Origin: Janthinobacterium sp. | GTDB taxonomy: Bacteria > Pseudomonadota > Gammaproteobacteria > Burkholderiales > Burkholderiaceae_D | Assembly (NCBI RefSeq): GCF_009923995.1 | Contig: NZ_RFSK01000001.1 | Coordinates: 172,469 to 236,468 of the forward strand | Direction: 5' to 3' | DNA: 64,000 bases | Part shown: positions 26,578-36,855 of the stretch, piece by piece | How the letters are laid out: every line of letters begins with the position of its first letter | Numbering within the stretch: the stretch's first letter is position 1 | Position numbers and translations under genes: made by a program | Notes under the pieces: model-generated | Database searches by the model: none | What the model was told of the DNA's origin: nothing | The model's input: the letters and a program-made list of their open reading frames with translations, nothing else

Positions 26578-27069
26578 TCAGGGTTCGGCGGCGCGGTGTC
26601 CCATCGCGTGCGTGGCCATCTTCAGGTACAGGTTCGCCTGCTCCTCGCTGTGCGCATAGCCCATGCGCCCCTCCGCCAGGGCCACGGATTTCTGCTGCAG
26701 CGCTTCCGGATACTCCGCGTCGCAGGCGGCGTCGAGCCAGAAGCGCGCCTGTTCCTCGTCAGTCTCCAGCAGCATGTTCGCCAGGATGAACATGGCCGGC
26801 GCCACGCCGCGCCGCGCGGCCTGTTCCAGCGAGCGCAGGGCGGCCGCGTCATCCCGCTCTCCGCCCATGCCGTTCTTCAGCATCAGGCCCAGGTAGTACG
26901 CGGCGGGACCGCTGCCCTGCCCCGCCGCCTGCGCGAACAGCGCGCGCGCCTGCGGCTGGGTCGCATCTCCCGCGCGCATCAGGACCTTGGCCCGGGCCGT
27001 GACGTCGGGCGCCGACGCTGCCACGGGGGCTGCCAGCGCGGCCGCCAGCAGCCAGGCCGCCAGCTTCAT
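26578..27069 (-). CDS. Sel1-like/TPR-type secreted protein
   Basis: This 163-residue protein has a signal peptide (about 1-19, ending AASA). Helical repeats of the Sel1 type follow, such as ARALFAQAAGQGSGPAAYYLGLMLKNGMGG and ALRSLEQAARRGVAPAMFILANML. Such repeats usually bind other proteins. Its ATG overlaps the cpdB stop as ATGA, so it is made from the cpdB transcript and is periplasmic. Confidence 0.8.
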   Translation of the reverse strand: MKLAAWLLAAALAAPVAASAPDVTARAKVLMRAGDATQPQARALFAQAAGQGSGPAAYYLGLMLKNGMGGERDDAAALRSLEQAARRGVAPAMFILANMLLETDEEQARFWLDAACDAEYPEALQQKSVALAEGRMGYAHSEEQANLYLKMATHAMGHRAAEP

Positions 27070-29111
27070 TTCGACAGGTCGAGCTGGTACAGCGCAAAGC
27101 CCTTGCCGGCGCCATCGTCCGCCTTCAGCTGGCGCACGTTGTCGATGCCGGCCGCGCTGGCCAGTTCGATCACATTCGGCGCGGAATGAAATACCACGGG
27201 GCCTTTCGTCACGGCCCTGGCAAAGGTCCAGCTGCGCGCCGAACCGTTTTTCGCGCGCGTCAGGTTTTTTTCCTGCGTGACGTAGGCGATCAGCAGTTCG
27301 CGGTTGTTGTCGGGCGAGGCCACCACCGTCTTGCTGCCATCGAGGCCGGGGAAATTGCCGCCGCCGCTGGCGCGGTAGTTATTCGTCGCGATGAGGAATT
27401 CCTGGCTGGCGTCCACCGGCTTGCCCTGGTAGGTGAGCGCCTTGATGCGCTGGCCGGGTGCTTGCGTGATGTCGATCTGGTAGCGCACGTCGGCGCTGGT
27501 GATGGCGTCGAAGTTGTAGCTGGGATGGGCCGTGTTGACCAGTTCCTGCGGCTCCGTCTTGCTGACATCGATGGTATTGAAGCGCCGCGCCGACTGCTCC
27601 AGCCACGCCTTCAGTTCCGCGCCATTCATCTTCACGCCGTACAGCGCATTCGGATACAGATACAGGTCGGCCGCGTTGTTCAGCGCCACATTGCCCGCCT
27701 TGACGTCCGTGTAGTCGGACACGCCGGCCGAGCCGCTCTTGAACGGCGAGGACATCGACAGCACGGGCAGGTGCGCGTACTGCGGCAAATTCGCCTTCAC
27801 GTAGGCGGCCAGGTAGGCAGCCTGCGCCTGGTTCACCACTTCGATGGCACTGACGTCGCCCGCGTCGGCGAAATACGTCGACATGCGGAAGTCCGTCGCG
27901 CCGACGGGCGTCTGCACGTAGGCAATCGTCGCCGCGTGTTCTTCCGCCACCAGCTGGGCGATGGCCGCATCGGGCTGAACGTAACTCTTGTCCCCGTTCT
28001 GGATGCCGCGCGCTTCCACCGTGGTGGCGCTCTTGTCGACCACCCACTGCTTGCCGTCGTGGCGCAGGTGCAGGCCGATCACGCCCAGGTGCTTGCCCCA
28101 CAAATTGGCCATCACGGTGGGCACGCCGTTCACCAGCCCTTTGACCTTGTCGACGCCGGGCAGGTTAAACTGCGGCACCGTGCTCGTCGCGTTCGGGAAC
28201 AGCTGGTGCGAATGGCCGATCAGCATGGCGTCCACGCCCGGCACCTGCGACAGGTAGTAATTGCCGTTTTCCATGGTCGGCGAGTACGGGCTGTCATCGA
28301 GGCCGCCGTGCGAAATGGCCACCACCAGTTCGGCGCCCTTGGCGCGCATCTCGGGAATGTACTTTTCCGCCGTCTCGCGCACGCCCTGCGTGTAGACCCG
28401 CCCTTCCAGCCAGCGCTTGTCCCACGCCATGATGGTGGGCGGCGCAAAGCTGATGATGCCCACCTTCACGGTGGCGGTCACGGGCTGGCCATCCGGGCCG
28501 GTGGCCGTGATCTGCTTGTCGAGGATGTGATATGGCGCAAACAGGGGCTTGCCCGTCTTGACGCTGTAGACGTTGGCCAGCACCTGCGGGAACGCGGGGC
28601 CGGCACAGCGGGGCTTGGCCGCGTCCACGCTGTCGACGTCGAAGCGGTTGCCCGTCACCTGGCTCAAAAAGGCCAGGCCGTAGTTGAATTCGTGGTTGCC
28701 GATGCCGCCGCCGTCCACCTTCAGCAGATTCATGGCCTTGTAGATGGCCAGGGTCTGGTCGCAGGCCAGCGGCTTCACCAACGCCTGGTAGTCGGCCAGT
28801 GCCGTGCCCTGGATGGTGTCGCCGTTGTCGAGCAACAGATTGTTCGGGAATTGCGCGCGCGCCTGGGCGATCAGCGTGGCCGTGCGTTCCAGGCCGATCG
28901 ACGGCTCCGCCTGCAGCTTGTAGTAATCATAACTGAGCACGTTGGCATGCAAATCCGTCGTCTCCAGCAGGGCCAGGGTGGCGCTGCTGCCGGCCGGTGC
29001 CGCGGCCAGCGGGTGCACGGGTCCGGTGGCGGCGGGCGGCAAGGCGCCGCAGCCGGCCAGCAGCAGCGGTATCAGGGCGAGACGGGGAAGTTGGCGCAGG
29101 GGGTGGCACAT
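27066..29111 (-). CDS. cpdB: 2',3'-cyclic-nucleotide 2'-phosphodiesterase/3'-nucleotidase, lipoprotein form
   Basis: This 681-residue enzyme should hydrolyse 2',3'-cyclic nucleotides and 3'-nucleotides outside the cytoplasm to salvage nucleosides and phosphate. The metallophosphatase domain shows TTDLHANV, DNGDTIQGT, GNHEFNYG, ISHGG and GHSHQLFP, all metal ligands. The 5'-nucleotidase C-terminal domain carries ATNNYRASGGGNFPG near the end. Unlike E. coli CpdB it has a lipobox (LLLAGC, Cys21), implying membrane anchoring. AGGA precedes the ATG. A Sel1-like gene is coupled downstream. Confidence 0.92.
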   Translation of the reverse strand: MCHPLRQLPRLALIPLLLAGCGALPPAATGPVHPLAAAPAGSSATLALLETTDLHANVLSYDYYKLQAEPSIGLERTATLIAQARAQFPNNLLLDNGDTIQGTALADYQALVKPLACDQTLAIYKAMNLLKVDGGGIGNHEFNYGLAFLSQVTGNRFDVDSVDAAKPRCAGPAFPQVLANVYSVKTGKPLFAPYHILDKQITATGPDGQPVTATVKVGIISFAPPTIMAWDKRWLEGRVYTQGVRETAEKYIPEMRAKGAELVVAISHGGLDDSPYSPTMENGNYYLSQVPGVDAMLIGHSHQLFPNATSTVPQFNLPGVDKVKGLVNGVPTVMANLWGKHLGVIGLHLRHDGKQWVVDKSATTVEARGIQNGDKSYVQPDAAIAQLVAEEHAATIAYVQTPVGATDFRMSTYFADAGDVSAIEVVNQAQAAYLAAYVKANLPQYAHLPVLSMSSPFKSGSAGVSDYTDVKAGNVALNNAADLYLYPNALYGVKMNGAELKAWLEQSARRFNTIDVSKTEPQELVNTAHPSYNFDAITSADVRYQIDITQAPGQRIKALTYQGKPVDASQEFLIATNNYRASGGGNFPGLDGSKTVVASPDNNRELLIAYVTQEKNLTRAKNGSARSWTFARAVTKGPVVFHSAPNVIELASAAGIDNVRQLKADDGAGKGFALYQLDLSK

Positions 29112-29292
29112 GAGAATTCCTGTGGAAAGACAATATCGCCAGCATCATACGCAGCACGGCAGCCCCTATCAAGGCATAAAACAGGCGTGGCGACCAGTAG
29201 AACATTGTCGTAAATACAGCAAATGCGTGCTTTTATTGCTGTGCGCGCCACCGATTCGGCGCTGCCGGCATGGGAAACGGCCCGCGCTCGCG

Positions 29293-29298
29293 TATAAT
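29293..29298 (+). promoter_or_regulatory. -10 box of prfB
   Basis: A perfect TATAAT lies 36 bp before the prfB ATG. No matching -35 box is seen at the expected distance. Confidence 0.45.
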
Positions 29299-29334
29299 TC
29301 AGGGTTTGATTTCACCATAGAAGACCAGAACATT

Positions 29335-30439
29335 ATGGAAGCCGAACGCATCAACGCCATCTCCGCCCTGCTCAACGACCTGACCGTCCGCGAAGCCGAA
29401 CTTCGGAGGTATCTTTGACTTCACTGTCAAGTCGGAGAAACTAGAGCAAGTCAACGAAGAACTGGAAGATCCTACCGTCTGGAATGATCCCAAGCGCGCC
29501 CAGGACCTGGGCAAGGAGAAGAAGGCGCTGGAAGCCATCGTCTTCACGCTGACCAAGGCCGATGCCGACCTGCGCGACACCCGCGACCTGTTCGACATGG
29601 CCCGCGAGGAAGGCGACGAAGAGACGCTGGAAGCGATCGAGCAGGACGTGCAGGAAATCCGTAAGGTCATCGAAAGCATGGAATTCCGCCGGATGTTCAA
29701 CAATCCGATGGACCCGAACAACTGCTTCATCGATATCCAGGCCGGCGCCGGCGGCACGGAAGCCCAGGACTGGGCCTCGATGCTGCTGCGCCAGTACCTG
29801 CGCTATTGCGAACGCAAGGGCTTCAAGGTCGAGATCCTCGAGCAGTCCGACGGCGAGGTAGCCGGCATCAAGACGGCCACCCTGAAGGTCGAGGGCGATC
29901 ACGCCTACGGCTTCCTGCGCACGGAAACGGGCGTGCACCGCCTGGTGCGCAAGTCGCCGTTCGACTCGGCCAACGGCCGCCACACCTCGTTTACGTCGCT
30001 GTTCGTGTACCCGGAAGTCGACGATTCGATCGAGATCGACGTCAATCCGGCCGACATCCGCGTCGATACCTACCGCGCGTCGGGCGCCGGCGGTCAGCAC
30101 ATCAACAAGACCGACTCCGCCGTCCGCATGACCCACGCGCCGACGGGCATCGTGGTGCAGTGCCAGAACGACCGTTCGCAGCACCGCAACCGCGCCGAAG
30201 CGATGGAAATGCTGAAAGCCAAGCTGTACGAGCATGAGCTGCGCAAGCGCATGAGCGAGCAGCAGAAGCTGGAAGACTCGAAGACGGACGTGGGCTGGGG
30301 CCACCAGATCCGCTCCTACGTGCTGGACCAGTCCCGCATCAAGGACTTACGCACCGGCTTCGAGACGGGCAATACCAAGGGCGTGCTCGATGGCGACATC
30401 GACGACTTCATCTCCGCCTCGCTGAAACAGGGCGTATAA
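29335..30439 (+). CDS. prfB: Peptide chain release factor 2, made by programmed +1 frameshift
   Basis: Release factor 2 ends translation at UGA and UAA. Reading from ATG 29335, frame one has 27 codons and stops at TGA 29416-29418. Ribosomes slip +1 on CTT-T and continue with GAC at 29417 for 340 more codons, giving 367 residues. The slip site is the standard one: GGAGG (29405-29409, internal Shine-Dalgarno-like), TAT, CTT, TGA, C. The later frame holds the SPF stop-recognition tripeptide in KSPFDS and GGQ at residues 252-254. It is autoregulatory: scarce RF2 favours the shift. A HAD gene and lysS follow closely. Confidence 0.97.
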
Positions 30440-30441
30440 GG

Positions 30442-31143
30442 ATGAATGCATCCGCTCCGGCCCTGGCGAAGCGTGCCTTCCTGTTCGACATGGATGGCAC
30501 GATCGTCGACAACATGGCCTTCCACACGCGCTCGTGGCTGGCGTTCTTTGAACGCCAGGGCCATGTGCTGGATGCGGACGCCTTTTTCCGCGACACGGCG
30601 GGACGCCACGGCCGCGAAATCATCGCCAAGTACCTGGGCGAGGATGCCGACCACGCCACCCTGCTGGCCGAAAAGGAAGTCGTCTACCGCGACATGTATG
30701 GCCCGCACCTGGCCACCGTCGCCGGTTTCGACGCCCTGACGGCCAGCGCGCGCCGGCATGGCGTGGGCCTGGTGGTCGGCTCGGCCGCGCCGACGGAAAA
30801 CATCGACTTCACGCTCGACGGCCTGGACCTGCGCCAGCGCTTCGACGCCATCGTCGGCGCCGCCGACGTGGAGCGGGGCAAGCCGCACCCGGACGTGTTC
30901 CTGAAAGGCGCGCGGCTGGCCGGCGCCCTGCCGGAAAACTGCATCGTCTTCGAAGACGCGCCCCTGGGCGTGGAAGCGGCGCGGCGCGCCGGCATGCGGG
31001 CCGTGGTGCTGACCACCACCCTGCCGGCGGCGGCGTTTGCCGCCTTCGACAACGTGATTGCAATCGTGCCGGATTTCTCCGCGCTCGACGTCGACGCACT
31101 GTTTGCCAGCGTGGCGCCAGCGCTGGCACCACATCATCAATAA
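30442..31143 (+). CDS. HAD-family hydrolase (beta-phosphoglucomutase-like)
   Basis: This 233-residue cytoplasmic hydrolase has all four HAD motifs: nucleophile DMDGT near residue 16, VGSAAP, Lys in GKPHPD and EDAPLG. A helical cap follows motif I, as in the phosphoglucomutase/phosphatase subfamily. The substrate is unknown. It starts 2 bp after the prfB stop, so translation is probably coupled, and lysS follows after 18 bp. Confidence 0.88.
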   Translation: MNASAPALAKRAFLFDMDGTIVDNMAFHTRSWLAFFERQGHVLDADAFFRDTAGRHGREIIAKYLGEDADHATLLAEKEVVYRDMYGPHLATVAGFDALTASARRHGVGLVVGSAAPTENIDFTLDGLDLRQRFDAIVGAADVERGKPHPDVFLKGARLAGALPENCIVFEDAPLGVEAARRAGMRAVVLTTTLPAAAFAAFDNVIAIVPDFSALDVDALFASVAPALAPHHQ

Positions 31144-31161
31144 TCTACAACGAAGAACACC

Positions 31162-32691
31162 ATGACTACGGATATCCAAGAACAAGCCGCCGCCCCCGAT
31201 GAAAACAAGATCATCGCCGAGCGCCGCGCCAAGCTGGCCGCACTGCGCGAACAAGGCATCGCCTTCCCGAACGATTTCCGCCCCGAGCACAAGGCGGCCG
31301 ATCTGCACGCGCAATACGACGGCAAGACGCGCGAAGAGCTGGAAGAGAACCCCGTACACGTGGTGCTGGCCGGCCGCATGATGCTCAAGCGCGAAGCGGG
31401 CAAGAAAGCCGCTTTCGCCACCCTGCAGGACGCGTCCGGCCCGAAGGCCGACGGCCGCATCCAGATCTACGCCACCCTTGACCTGACGGGCGAAGCGGCC
31501 ATGGCCGCCCTGCACCACTATGACCTGGGCGACATCCTGGGCGTTGCCGGCACCCTGTTCAAGACCAAGACGGACGAACTGACCATCAAGGTGTCGGAAC
31601 TGCGCCTGATCACCAAGTCGCTGCGTCCGCTGCCGGACAAGTTCCACGGCCTGGCCGACCAGGAAACCAAGTACCGCCAGCGCTACGTCGACCTGATCAT
31701 GAACGAAGAGACGCGCCGCACCTTCAAGGCCCGTACCGCCGCCATCTCGTCGATCCGCCGCTTCATGGAAAAGAACGAGTTCATGGAAGTGGAAACGCCG
31801 ATGCTGCACACCATCCCCGGCGGCGCGGCGGCCAAGCCCTTCATCACGCACCACAATGCGCTCGACATGCAGATGTTCCTGCGCATCGCGCCCGAGCTGT
31901 ACCTGAAGCGCCTGGTCGTGGGCGGCTTCGACCGCGTGTTCGAGATCAACCGCAACTTCCGCAACGAAGGCGTGTCGATCCGTCACAATCCTGAATTCAC
32001 GATGATGGAATTCTACGCGGCCTACACCGACTACAAATGGCTGATGGACTTCACGGAAGCCGTCATCCGCCAGGCCGCCATCGACGCGCACGGCACCGCC
32101 ACCCTGACCTACGGCGGCCGCGAACTGGACCTGGCCAAGCCCTTCCACCGCCTGACCATCGTCGAAGCGATCAACAAGTATGCTCCAGGCTACACCGCCG
32201 AACAGCTGAACGATGCCGACTTCATCAAGGAAGAGCTGAAAAAATTCGGCGTCAAGCCTTTCGCCACGGCCGGCCTGGGCGCGCTGCAACTGGCGCTGTT
32301 CGAGGAAACGGCCGAAGCGCAGCTGTGGGAACCGACCTACATCATCGACTACCCCGTCGAAGTGTCGCCGCTGGCGCGCGCTTCCGACACGGTGGCCGGC
32401 ATCACGGAACGCTTCGAGCTGTTCATGGTGGGCCGCGAAATCGCCAACGGCTTCTCCGAGCTGAACGACGCGGAAGACCAGTCGGCCCGCTTCCTGGCCC
32501 AGGTAGCCGCCAAGGACGCCGGCGATGAAGAGGCGATGTTCTACGACGCCGACTACATCCGCGCGCTGGAATACGGCATGCCGCCCGCCGGCGGCTGCGG
32601 CATCGGCATCGACCGTTTGATGATGATCATCACGGATTCGCCGAACATCCGCGACGTGCTGCTGTTCCCTCACCTGCGCCGCGAAGAATAA
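31162..32691 (+). CDS. lysS: Lysyl-tRNA synthetase, class II
   Basis: This 509-residue enzyme charges tRNA-Lys. An OB-fold anticodon-binding domain spans about 60-170. The class II core has motif 2 [20 protein letters not shown] and motif 3 [11 protein letters not shown] with ending LFPHLR. The prfB-lysS order is common in proteobacteria. A strong terminator follows 20 bp after the stop. Confidence 0.97.
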   Translation: MTTDIQEQAAAPDENKIIAERRAKLAALREQGIAFPNDFRPEHKAADLHAQYDGKTREELEENPVHVVLAGRMMLKREAGKKAAFATLQDASGPKADGRIQIYATLDLTGEAAMAALHHYDLGDILGVAGTLFKTKTDELTIKVSELRLITKSLRPLPDKFHGLADQETKYRQRYVDLIMNEETRRTFKARTAAISSIRRFMEKNEFMEVETPMLHTIPGGAAAKPFITHHNALDMQMFLRIAPELYLKRLVVGGFDRVFEINRNFRNEGVSIRHNPEFTMMEFYAAYTDYKWLMDFTEAVIRQAAIDAHGTATLTYGGRELDLAKPFHRLTIVEAINKYAPGYTAEQLNDADFIKEELKKFGVKPFATAGLGALQLALFEETAEAQLWEPTYIIDYPVEVSPLARASDTVAGITERFELFMVGREIANGFSELNDAEDQSARFLAQVAAKDAGDEEAMFYDADYIRALEYGMPPAGGCGIGIDRLMMIITDSPNIRDVLLFPHLRREE

Positions 32692-32710
32692 TCGCGGACG
32701 CTGGCCAATA

Positions 32711-32746
32711 AAAAGCCGCCTGATCGCAAGATCAGGCGGCTTTTTT
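32711..32746 (+). terminator. Rho-independent terminator after lysS
   Basis: A perfect 15-bp stem (32711-32725 and 32730-32744) with a GCAA tetraloop ends in six T. It closes the prfB-HAD-lysS transcript. The A-run on the other side could also serve ppnN from the opposite strand. Confidence 0.95.
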
Positions 32747-32767
32747 CATGCCCCAAAGACAAATGCT

Positions 32768-32834
32768 GGGGTCAGTCTCTTCGAGATCGGTATCAGTTCC
32801 ATTGGAACTGATACCCCCCGGCGGGTCTGACCCC
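32768..32834. repeat. Nested palindrome with GGGGTCAG ends
   Basis: Outer arms GGGGTCAG (32768-32775) and CTGACCCC (32827-32834) enclose a perfect 12-bp hairpin, GGTATCAGTTCC (32789-32800) with GGAACTGATACC (32804-32815). It lies between the lysS terminator and the ppnN stop. A similar GGGGTC-ended palindrome is found at 54142-54182, so this may be a dispersed repeat family. Confidence 0.7.
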
Positions 32835-32844
32835 GGCAGTCACC

Positions 32845-34215
32845 TTATTGCACTACCGTATAGCACGGCACATACGCCGTGCCCGCCAGCTTCATGCGGT
32901 GCTGCGCCACGAACGAGGCCAGCAGCGCGTCCATGGGGCCGGCGATGGATTTGTCGCCGTGGATCTCGAAGTTGCCGTGCTCTTCGATGGAGCGGATGCC
33001 GTCGTCCTTGACGTTGCCGGCCACCACGCCGGAAAACGCGCGGCGCAGCTGGGCCGCCAGCAGGTGCGTGGGCTGGTTCTTGTGCAGGCTCAGGTTGCGC
33101 ATGTTTTCATGCGTGGGCTGGAACGGCTTCTGGAACTCGTGGTCGATCTTCAGCAGCCAGTTGAAGTAATACGCGTCGCTGTGCGCCTTGCGGAATTCGC
33201 GCACCTGGCGTATGCCTTCGAGCATCTCGCGCGCCACCAGTTCCGGATCGTCGATGATGATCTTATAGCGCTGCTGCGCTTCCGGGCCCAGCGTATCGCT
33301 GATGAACTGGTTGATCTGCACGAAATACTCGCGCGAAGTTTCCGGCCCCGTGAAGATCAGGGGGAACGGAATTTCGGCATTGTCCGGGTGCAACAAAATG
33401 CCGAGAATGTACAGTATCTCTTCGGCCGTGCCCGCGCCGCCCGGGAACACGACGATGCCGTGGCCGGCGCGCACGAACGCTTCCAGGCGCTTTTCGATGT
33501 CCGGCATGATGACGAGGTCATTGACGATGGGATTCGGCGATTCGGCCGCGATGATGCCCGGCTCCGTGATGCCCAGGTAGCGGCCATTGTGCAGGCGCTG
33601 CTTGGCATGGCCGATGGTGGCGCCCTTCATGGGACCCTTCATGGCGCCCGGGCCGCAGCCCGTGCAGATGTCGAGGCCGCGCAAGCCCAGCTGGTAGCCC
33701 ACTTCCTTCGAATAATTGTATTCGGCGCGGTTGATCGAGTGGCCGCCCCAGCACACCACCAGGTTCGGGTTGAGCTGGGTTTGCAGCACGTTGGCGTTGC
33801 GCAGGATGTGGAAGACGGCGTCCGTGATGCCTTCCGTGCTGTGCAGGTCGAATTTCGGGTTGCCCGTCACTTCGTCGCTGACGAAGATGATGTCGCGCAA
33901 GACGGCGAACAGATGCTCGTGGATGCCCTTGATCATCTTGCCGTCGACGAAGGCGATGGCGGGCGCGCCCTTGATGTCGAGCTTGATGCCGCGCTCGCGC
34001 TGGATGATGGAGATTTCAAACGATTGATATCGCTCAAGCAGGGCGCGCCCATCGTCGATGGTGCTGCCGCAGTTGAGGACCGCCAGCGCGCAGCGGCGGA
34101 AGGTGTTGTACAGGCCGCCCTGGCTGGTATCGAGCAGTTTGTTGACTTCAGTCTTGGAGAGCACGTCCAGGCGGCCTTCCGGTGAAACCAGAGTATCGAT
34201 AACGTCGTGTTCCAT
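32845..34215 (-). CDS. ppnN: Pyrimidine/purine nucleotide 5'-monophosphate nucleosidase
   Basis: This 456-residue protein closely fits E. coli PpnN (YgdH). It splits nucleoside monophosphates to a base and ribose 5-phosphate, and in E. coli it responds to (p)ppGpp. The LOG-type core has GGHSINRAEYNYSKEVGYQ, TGCGPGAMKGPM and the signature PGGAGTAEEI. N- and C-terminal PpnN-specific domains are both present. Monocistronic on the minus strand. Confidence 0.95.
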   Translation of the reverse strand: MEHDVIDTLVSPEGRLDVLSKTEVNKLLDTSQGGLYNTFRRCALAVLNCGSTIDDGRALLERYQSFEISIIQRERGIKLDIKGAPAIAFVDGKMIKGIHEHLFAVLRDIIFVSDEVTGNPKFDLHSTEGITDAVFHILRNANVLQTQLNPNLVVCWGGHSINRAEYNYSKEVGYQLGLRGLDICTGCGPGAMKGPMKGATIGHAKQRLHNGRYLGITEPGIIAAESPNPIVNDLVIMPDIEKRLEAFVRAGHGIVVFPGGAGTAEEILYILGILLHPDNAEIPFPLIFTGPETSREYFVQINQFISDTLGPEAQQRYKIIIDDPELVAREMLEGIRQVREFRKAHSDAYYFNWLLKIDHEFQKPFQPTHENMRNLSLHKNQPTHLLAAQLRRAFSGVVAGNVKDDGIRSIEEHGNFEIHGDKSIAGPMDALLASFVAQHRMKLAGTAYVPCYTVVQ

Positions 34216-34528
34216 AATGCGAAAAATCCCTTAAAAAATCGATCCTCGAATGTGTTGCAGCCTCAATATACGACAAGTCAGGCCAGTTGTGCTGTAGCGC
34301 CGCAAAAACCCCGTGGGCCGCGCCAGCCTGCAAACCGGTTTGACCAATATGAAACAGTCATTCTTGCTAATGCGAATGGAAACCTTCGCTCAGCGCAATT
34401 TGTAGATTAGAATGCCTGCCTATTGGAATTCCCGTGTGGTCGGTTCTTCATGAGAGTGCCCGCGGCGCGGCAGGCTTCCATAAGTTTGTTTTATCGATTG
34501 ACTATAATAATTTTTCAGGAGGAACCGC
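34216..34528. other. Divergent intergenic region ppnN / peptide transporter
   Basis: This 313-bp gap must hold promoters for both genes. The only clear box is TATAAT at 34503-34508, directly before the strong CAGGAGG site of the transporter; no matching -35 box is visible. The remainder shows nothing I can name. Confidence 0.45.
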
Positions 34529-36034
34529 ATGAGCGGTGCGACTACGCCCAACAAGGAAGCCGTTATTCCCGAGTTCAAGCAGATTATGGGCCATCCAAGC
34601 CCATTGTGGATGTTGTTCATGACTGAATTCTGGGAACGCTTCGCGTTCTACGGAGTTCGCTGGGCGCTGGTACTGTACATCGTGGCCCAGTTCCACGCTG
34701 GCGACGGTTCGGGACAGGCAGCGGCCAACCTGACCTACGGTTCCTTCCTCGCGCTGGTGTACGCCGGCGCCCTGTTCGGCGGCTACCTCGCCGACCGCAT
34801 CATCGGCTACCAGCGTTCCATCCTGCTGGGGGCCGTCTTCATGGCGGCCGGCCTGTTCTGCATCTCGGTGCCGAACCAGGACATCTTCAACCTGGGCCTG
34901 GCCACCATGATCGTCGGTAACGGCATGTTCAAGCCGAACATCTCGACCATGGTCGGCAAGCTGTACACGACCGCCGATCCACGCCGCGACAGCGGCTTCA
35001 CGATCTTCTACATGGGCATCAACATGGGCGCCATGGTTGCCCCTGTCTTCACCCAGTGGCTGGCCGAGTCGATCTTCGGCACCAGCGCCATGCCGTCGTA
35101 CAAGATGGTCTTCATGGCATCCGGTTTCGGCATGCTGATCAGCCTGGTATGGTTCGCCATCGGCCGCCGCGCCCTGAAGGGCATCGGCGCGCCGGAAGCC
35201 GGTTCCGGCAGCCCGATGCGCGTCGTCTGGGTCGCCCTGGGCTGCCTGTGCGTGATCCCGCTGATGTACTTCCTGCTGACGGTCGGCGCGGAAAAGCTGC
35301 AAATCGTCCTGACCGTGCTGTTCATCGGCCTGGCCGTGATGCTGATGGTCGAAGGCATCCGCAATGGCAAGGTGGCGCGCGACCGCGTCATCGCCATGCT
35401 GCTGATCTTCGTCTTCAACATCCTGTTCTGGATGTTCTTCGAACAGGCTGGCAGCTCGTTTACTTTCCTGGCTGACAAGATCGTCAACCGCGACCTGGGC
35501 TTCTGGATCTTCCCGACCGCCTACTTCCAGACCGTCAACTCGGTCGCGATCATCATCTTCGCGCCTATCATCGCCGCCATCTGGGTCTTCCTGGCACGCC
35601 ACAACGTCAATCCGTCGATCCCGCGCAAATTCGGCCTGGGCTTGCTGGGCAATGCCCTGGCTTTCGGCTTGCTGATCTTCGCTCTGTCGAGCCTGGTTGG
35701 CGCCGACAACAAGATCCCGTTCTGGACCCTGACCACCGTCTACGTGCTGCAATCGATCGGCGAGCTGTGCCTGTCGCCCATCGGCCTGTCGATGGTCACC
35801 AAGCTGGCTCCGGTACGCCTGGTCGGCATGGGCATGGGCGGCTGGTTCCTGTCGACCGGTATCGGCAACAACCTGTCGGGTATCTTCGCCAGCTACGTCA
35901 GCGGCGAAAGCGGCATGTCGGTGCAATCGGCCCTGTCCGGCTACACCTTCGGCTTCTGGTCCCTGCTGGGCGCCGGCGTCGTGCTGTTCCTGATCGCACC
36001 GCTGATCAACAAACTGATGCACGGCGTGAAGTAA
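34529..36034 (+). CDS. Proton-dependent oligopeptide transporter (POT/PTR family)
   Basis: This 501-residue inner-membrane symporter imports di- and tripeptides with protons. It has about 14 hydrophobic segments, the POT signature EFWERFAFYG (residues 33-42), GGYLADR and FYMGINMGA. CAGGAGG precedes the ATG. A terminator follows, so it is a single-gene unit. Substrate range cannot be narrowed. Confidence 0.93.
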   Translation: MSGATTPNKEAVIPEFKQIMGHPSPLWMLFMTEFWERFAFYGVRWALVLYIVAQFHAGDGSGQAAANLTYGSFLALVYAGALFGGYLADRIIGYQRSILLGAVFMAAGLFCISVPNQDIFNLGLATMIVGNGMFKPNISTMVGKLYTTADPRRDSGFTIFYMGINMGAMVAPVFTQWLAESIFGTSAMPSYKMVFMASGFGMLISLVWFAIGRRALKGIGAPEAGSGSPMRVVWVALGCLCVIPLMYFLLTVGAEKLQIVLTVLFIGLAVMLMVEGIRNGKVARDRVIAMLLIFVFNILFWMFFEQAGSSFTFLADKIVNRDLGFWIFPTAYFQTVNSVAIIIFAPIIAAIWVFLARHNVNPSIPRKFGLGLLGNALAFGLLIFALSSLVGADNKIPFWTLTTVYVLQSIGELCLSPIGLSMVTKLAPVRLVGMGMGGWFLSTGIGNNLSGIFASYVSGESGMSVQSALSGYTFGFWSLLGAGVVLFLIAPLINKLMHGVK

Positions 36035-36053
36035 TCGCCTTGTCGTGAATCGG

Positions 36054-36080
36054 AACGGCGGCCTGCGGGCCGCCGTTTTT
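36054..36080 (+). terminator. Rho-independent terminator after the peptide transporter
   Basis: A perfect 10-bp stem AACGGCGGCC (36054-36063) / GGCCGCCGTT (36068-36077) with a TGCG loop runs into five T. Confidence 0.92.
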
Positions 36081-36165
36081 CATTCCGGCAGCCGCTTCCC
36101 CCTTGCCGGACGGTACAATACGGCCAGGGCCAGCGGCCACCCCACCAACCTATGCAAAGAATCCC

Positions 36166-36843
36166 ATGTCCAGCATCTCCACCACCTCGCCCCTCTCCGA
36201 CGACGAATACGCCGAACTCGACACCCTGCTGGCCGCGCCCGCCCTGCAAGCCCGCGCCATGGACGTGTCGATGCTGGAAGGCTTGCTCACGGCCGTCGCC
36301 CTGAACCCGAAACAAATTACCCCTGAGCAATGGTTGCCGTGGATGTGGGACAAGGCGGCCGGCGCTACGGCGCCCGCGCCTGGCGCGGACAGCGAACGGG
36401 CCGCCAGCCTGGCGCAGCGCCACCACGCCTATATGGTCGAATGGCTGGCGAAGGACCCGGACAGCTTCGAGCCCATCTACGAGTGCGGCCCCGAATGGAG
36501 CGTGCCCGCCTGGTGCGCCGGCCTCATCCTCGGCACGACCCTGGACAAGCCCCAGTGGGCAGCCCTGGCCGTCAGCCACCCCGAATACCTGGCGCCGTTC
36601 CAGCACCTGGCCACGGCCACGGAACTCGATGACGAGGCGGCGGAAACGGCCATGGATGGCGTCACTCCCGCCGTGATCGCCATCAATGCCGCCTGGGCGC
36701 GCCAGCGCCACCTGAAACAAAGCCAGCCCGGCGCCACCGTGCTGCGCGAGCTGCCGAAGACGGGCCGCAACGACCCGTGCCACTGCGGCAGCGGCAAGAA
36801 ATACAAGAAATGCTGCGCCGACGCCGATAGCGCGGCGAACTAA
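36166..36843 (+). CDS. UPF0149 (YecA-like) protein with SEC-C zinc motif
   Basis: This 225-residue protein has a UPF0149/YecA helical domain (about 15-190) and a C-terminal SEC-C motif, [18 protein letters not shown], whose cysteines and histidine hold zinc. SEC-C is shared with SecA and often aids ribosome or protein-partner contact; the role of UPF0149 proteins is not settled. The start at 36166 excludes an alanine/proline-rich upstream extension. A TTG-started membrane gene follows after 12 bp. Confidence 0.88.
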   Translation: MSSISTTSPLSDDEYAELDTLLAAPALQARAMDVSMLEGLLTAVALNPKQITPEQWLPWMWDKAAGATAPAPGADSERAASLAQRHHAYMVEWLAKDPDSFEPIYECGPEWSVPAWCAGLILGTTLDKPQWAALAVSHPEYLAPFQHLATATELDDEAAETAMDGVTPAVIAINAAWARQRHLKQSQPGATVLRELPKTGRNDPCHCGSGKKYKKCCADADSAAN

Positions 36844-36855
36844 GGCAGCACCAGC

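Noticed and set aside
29597..30439. prfB starting at the ATG at 29597
   Set aside because: This would remove the N-terminal domain; the frameshift site and ATG 29335 give the normal 367-residue protein.
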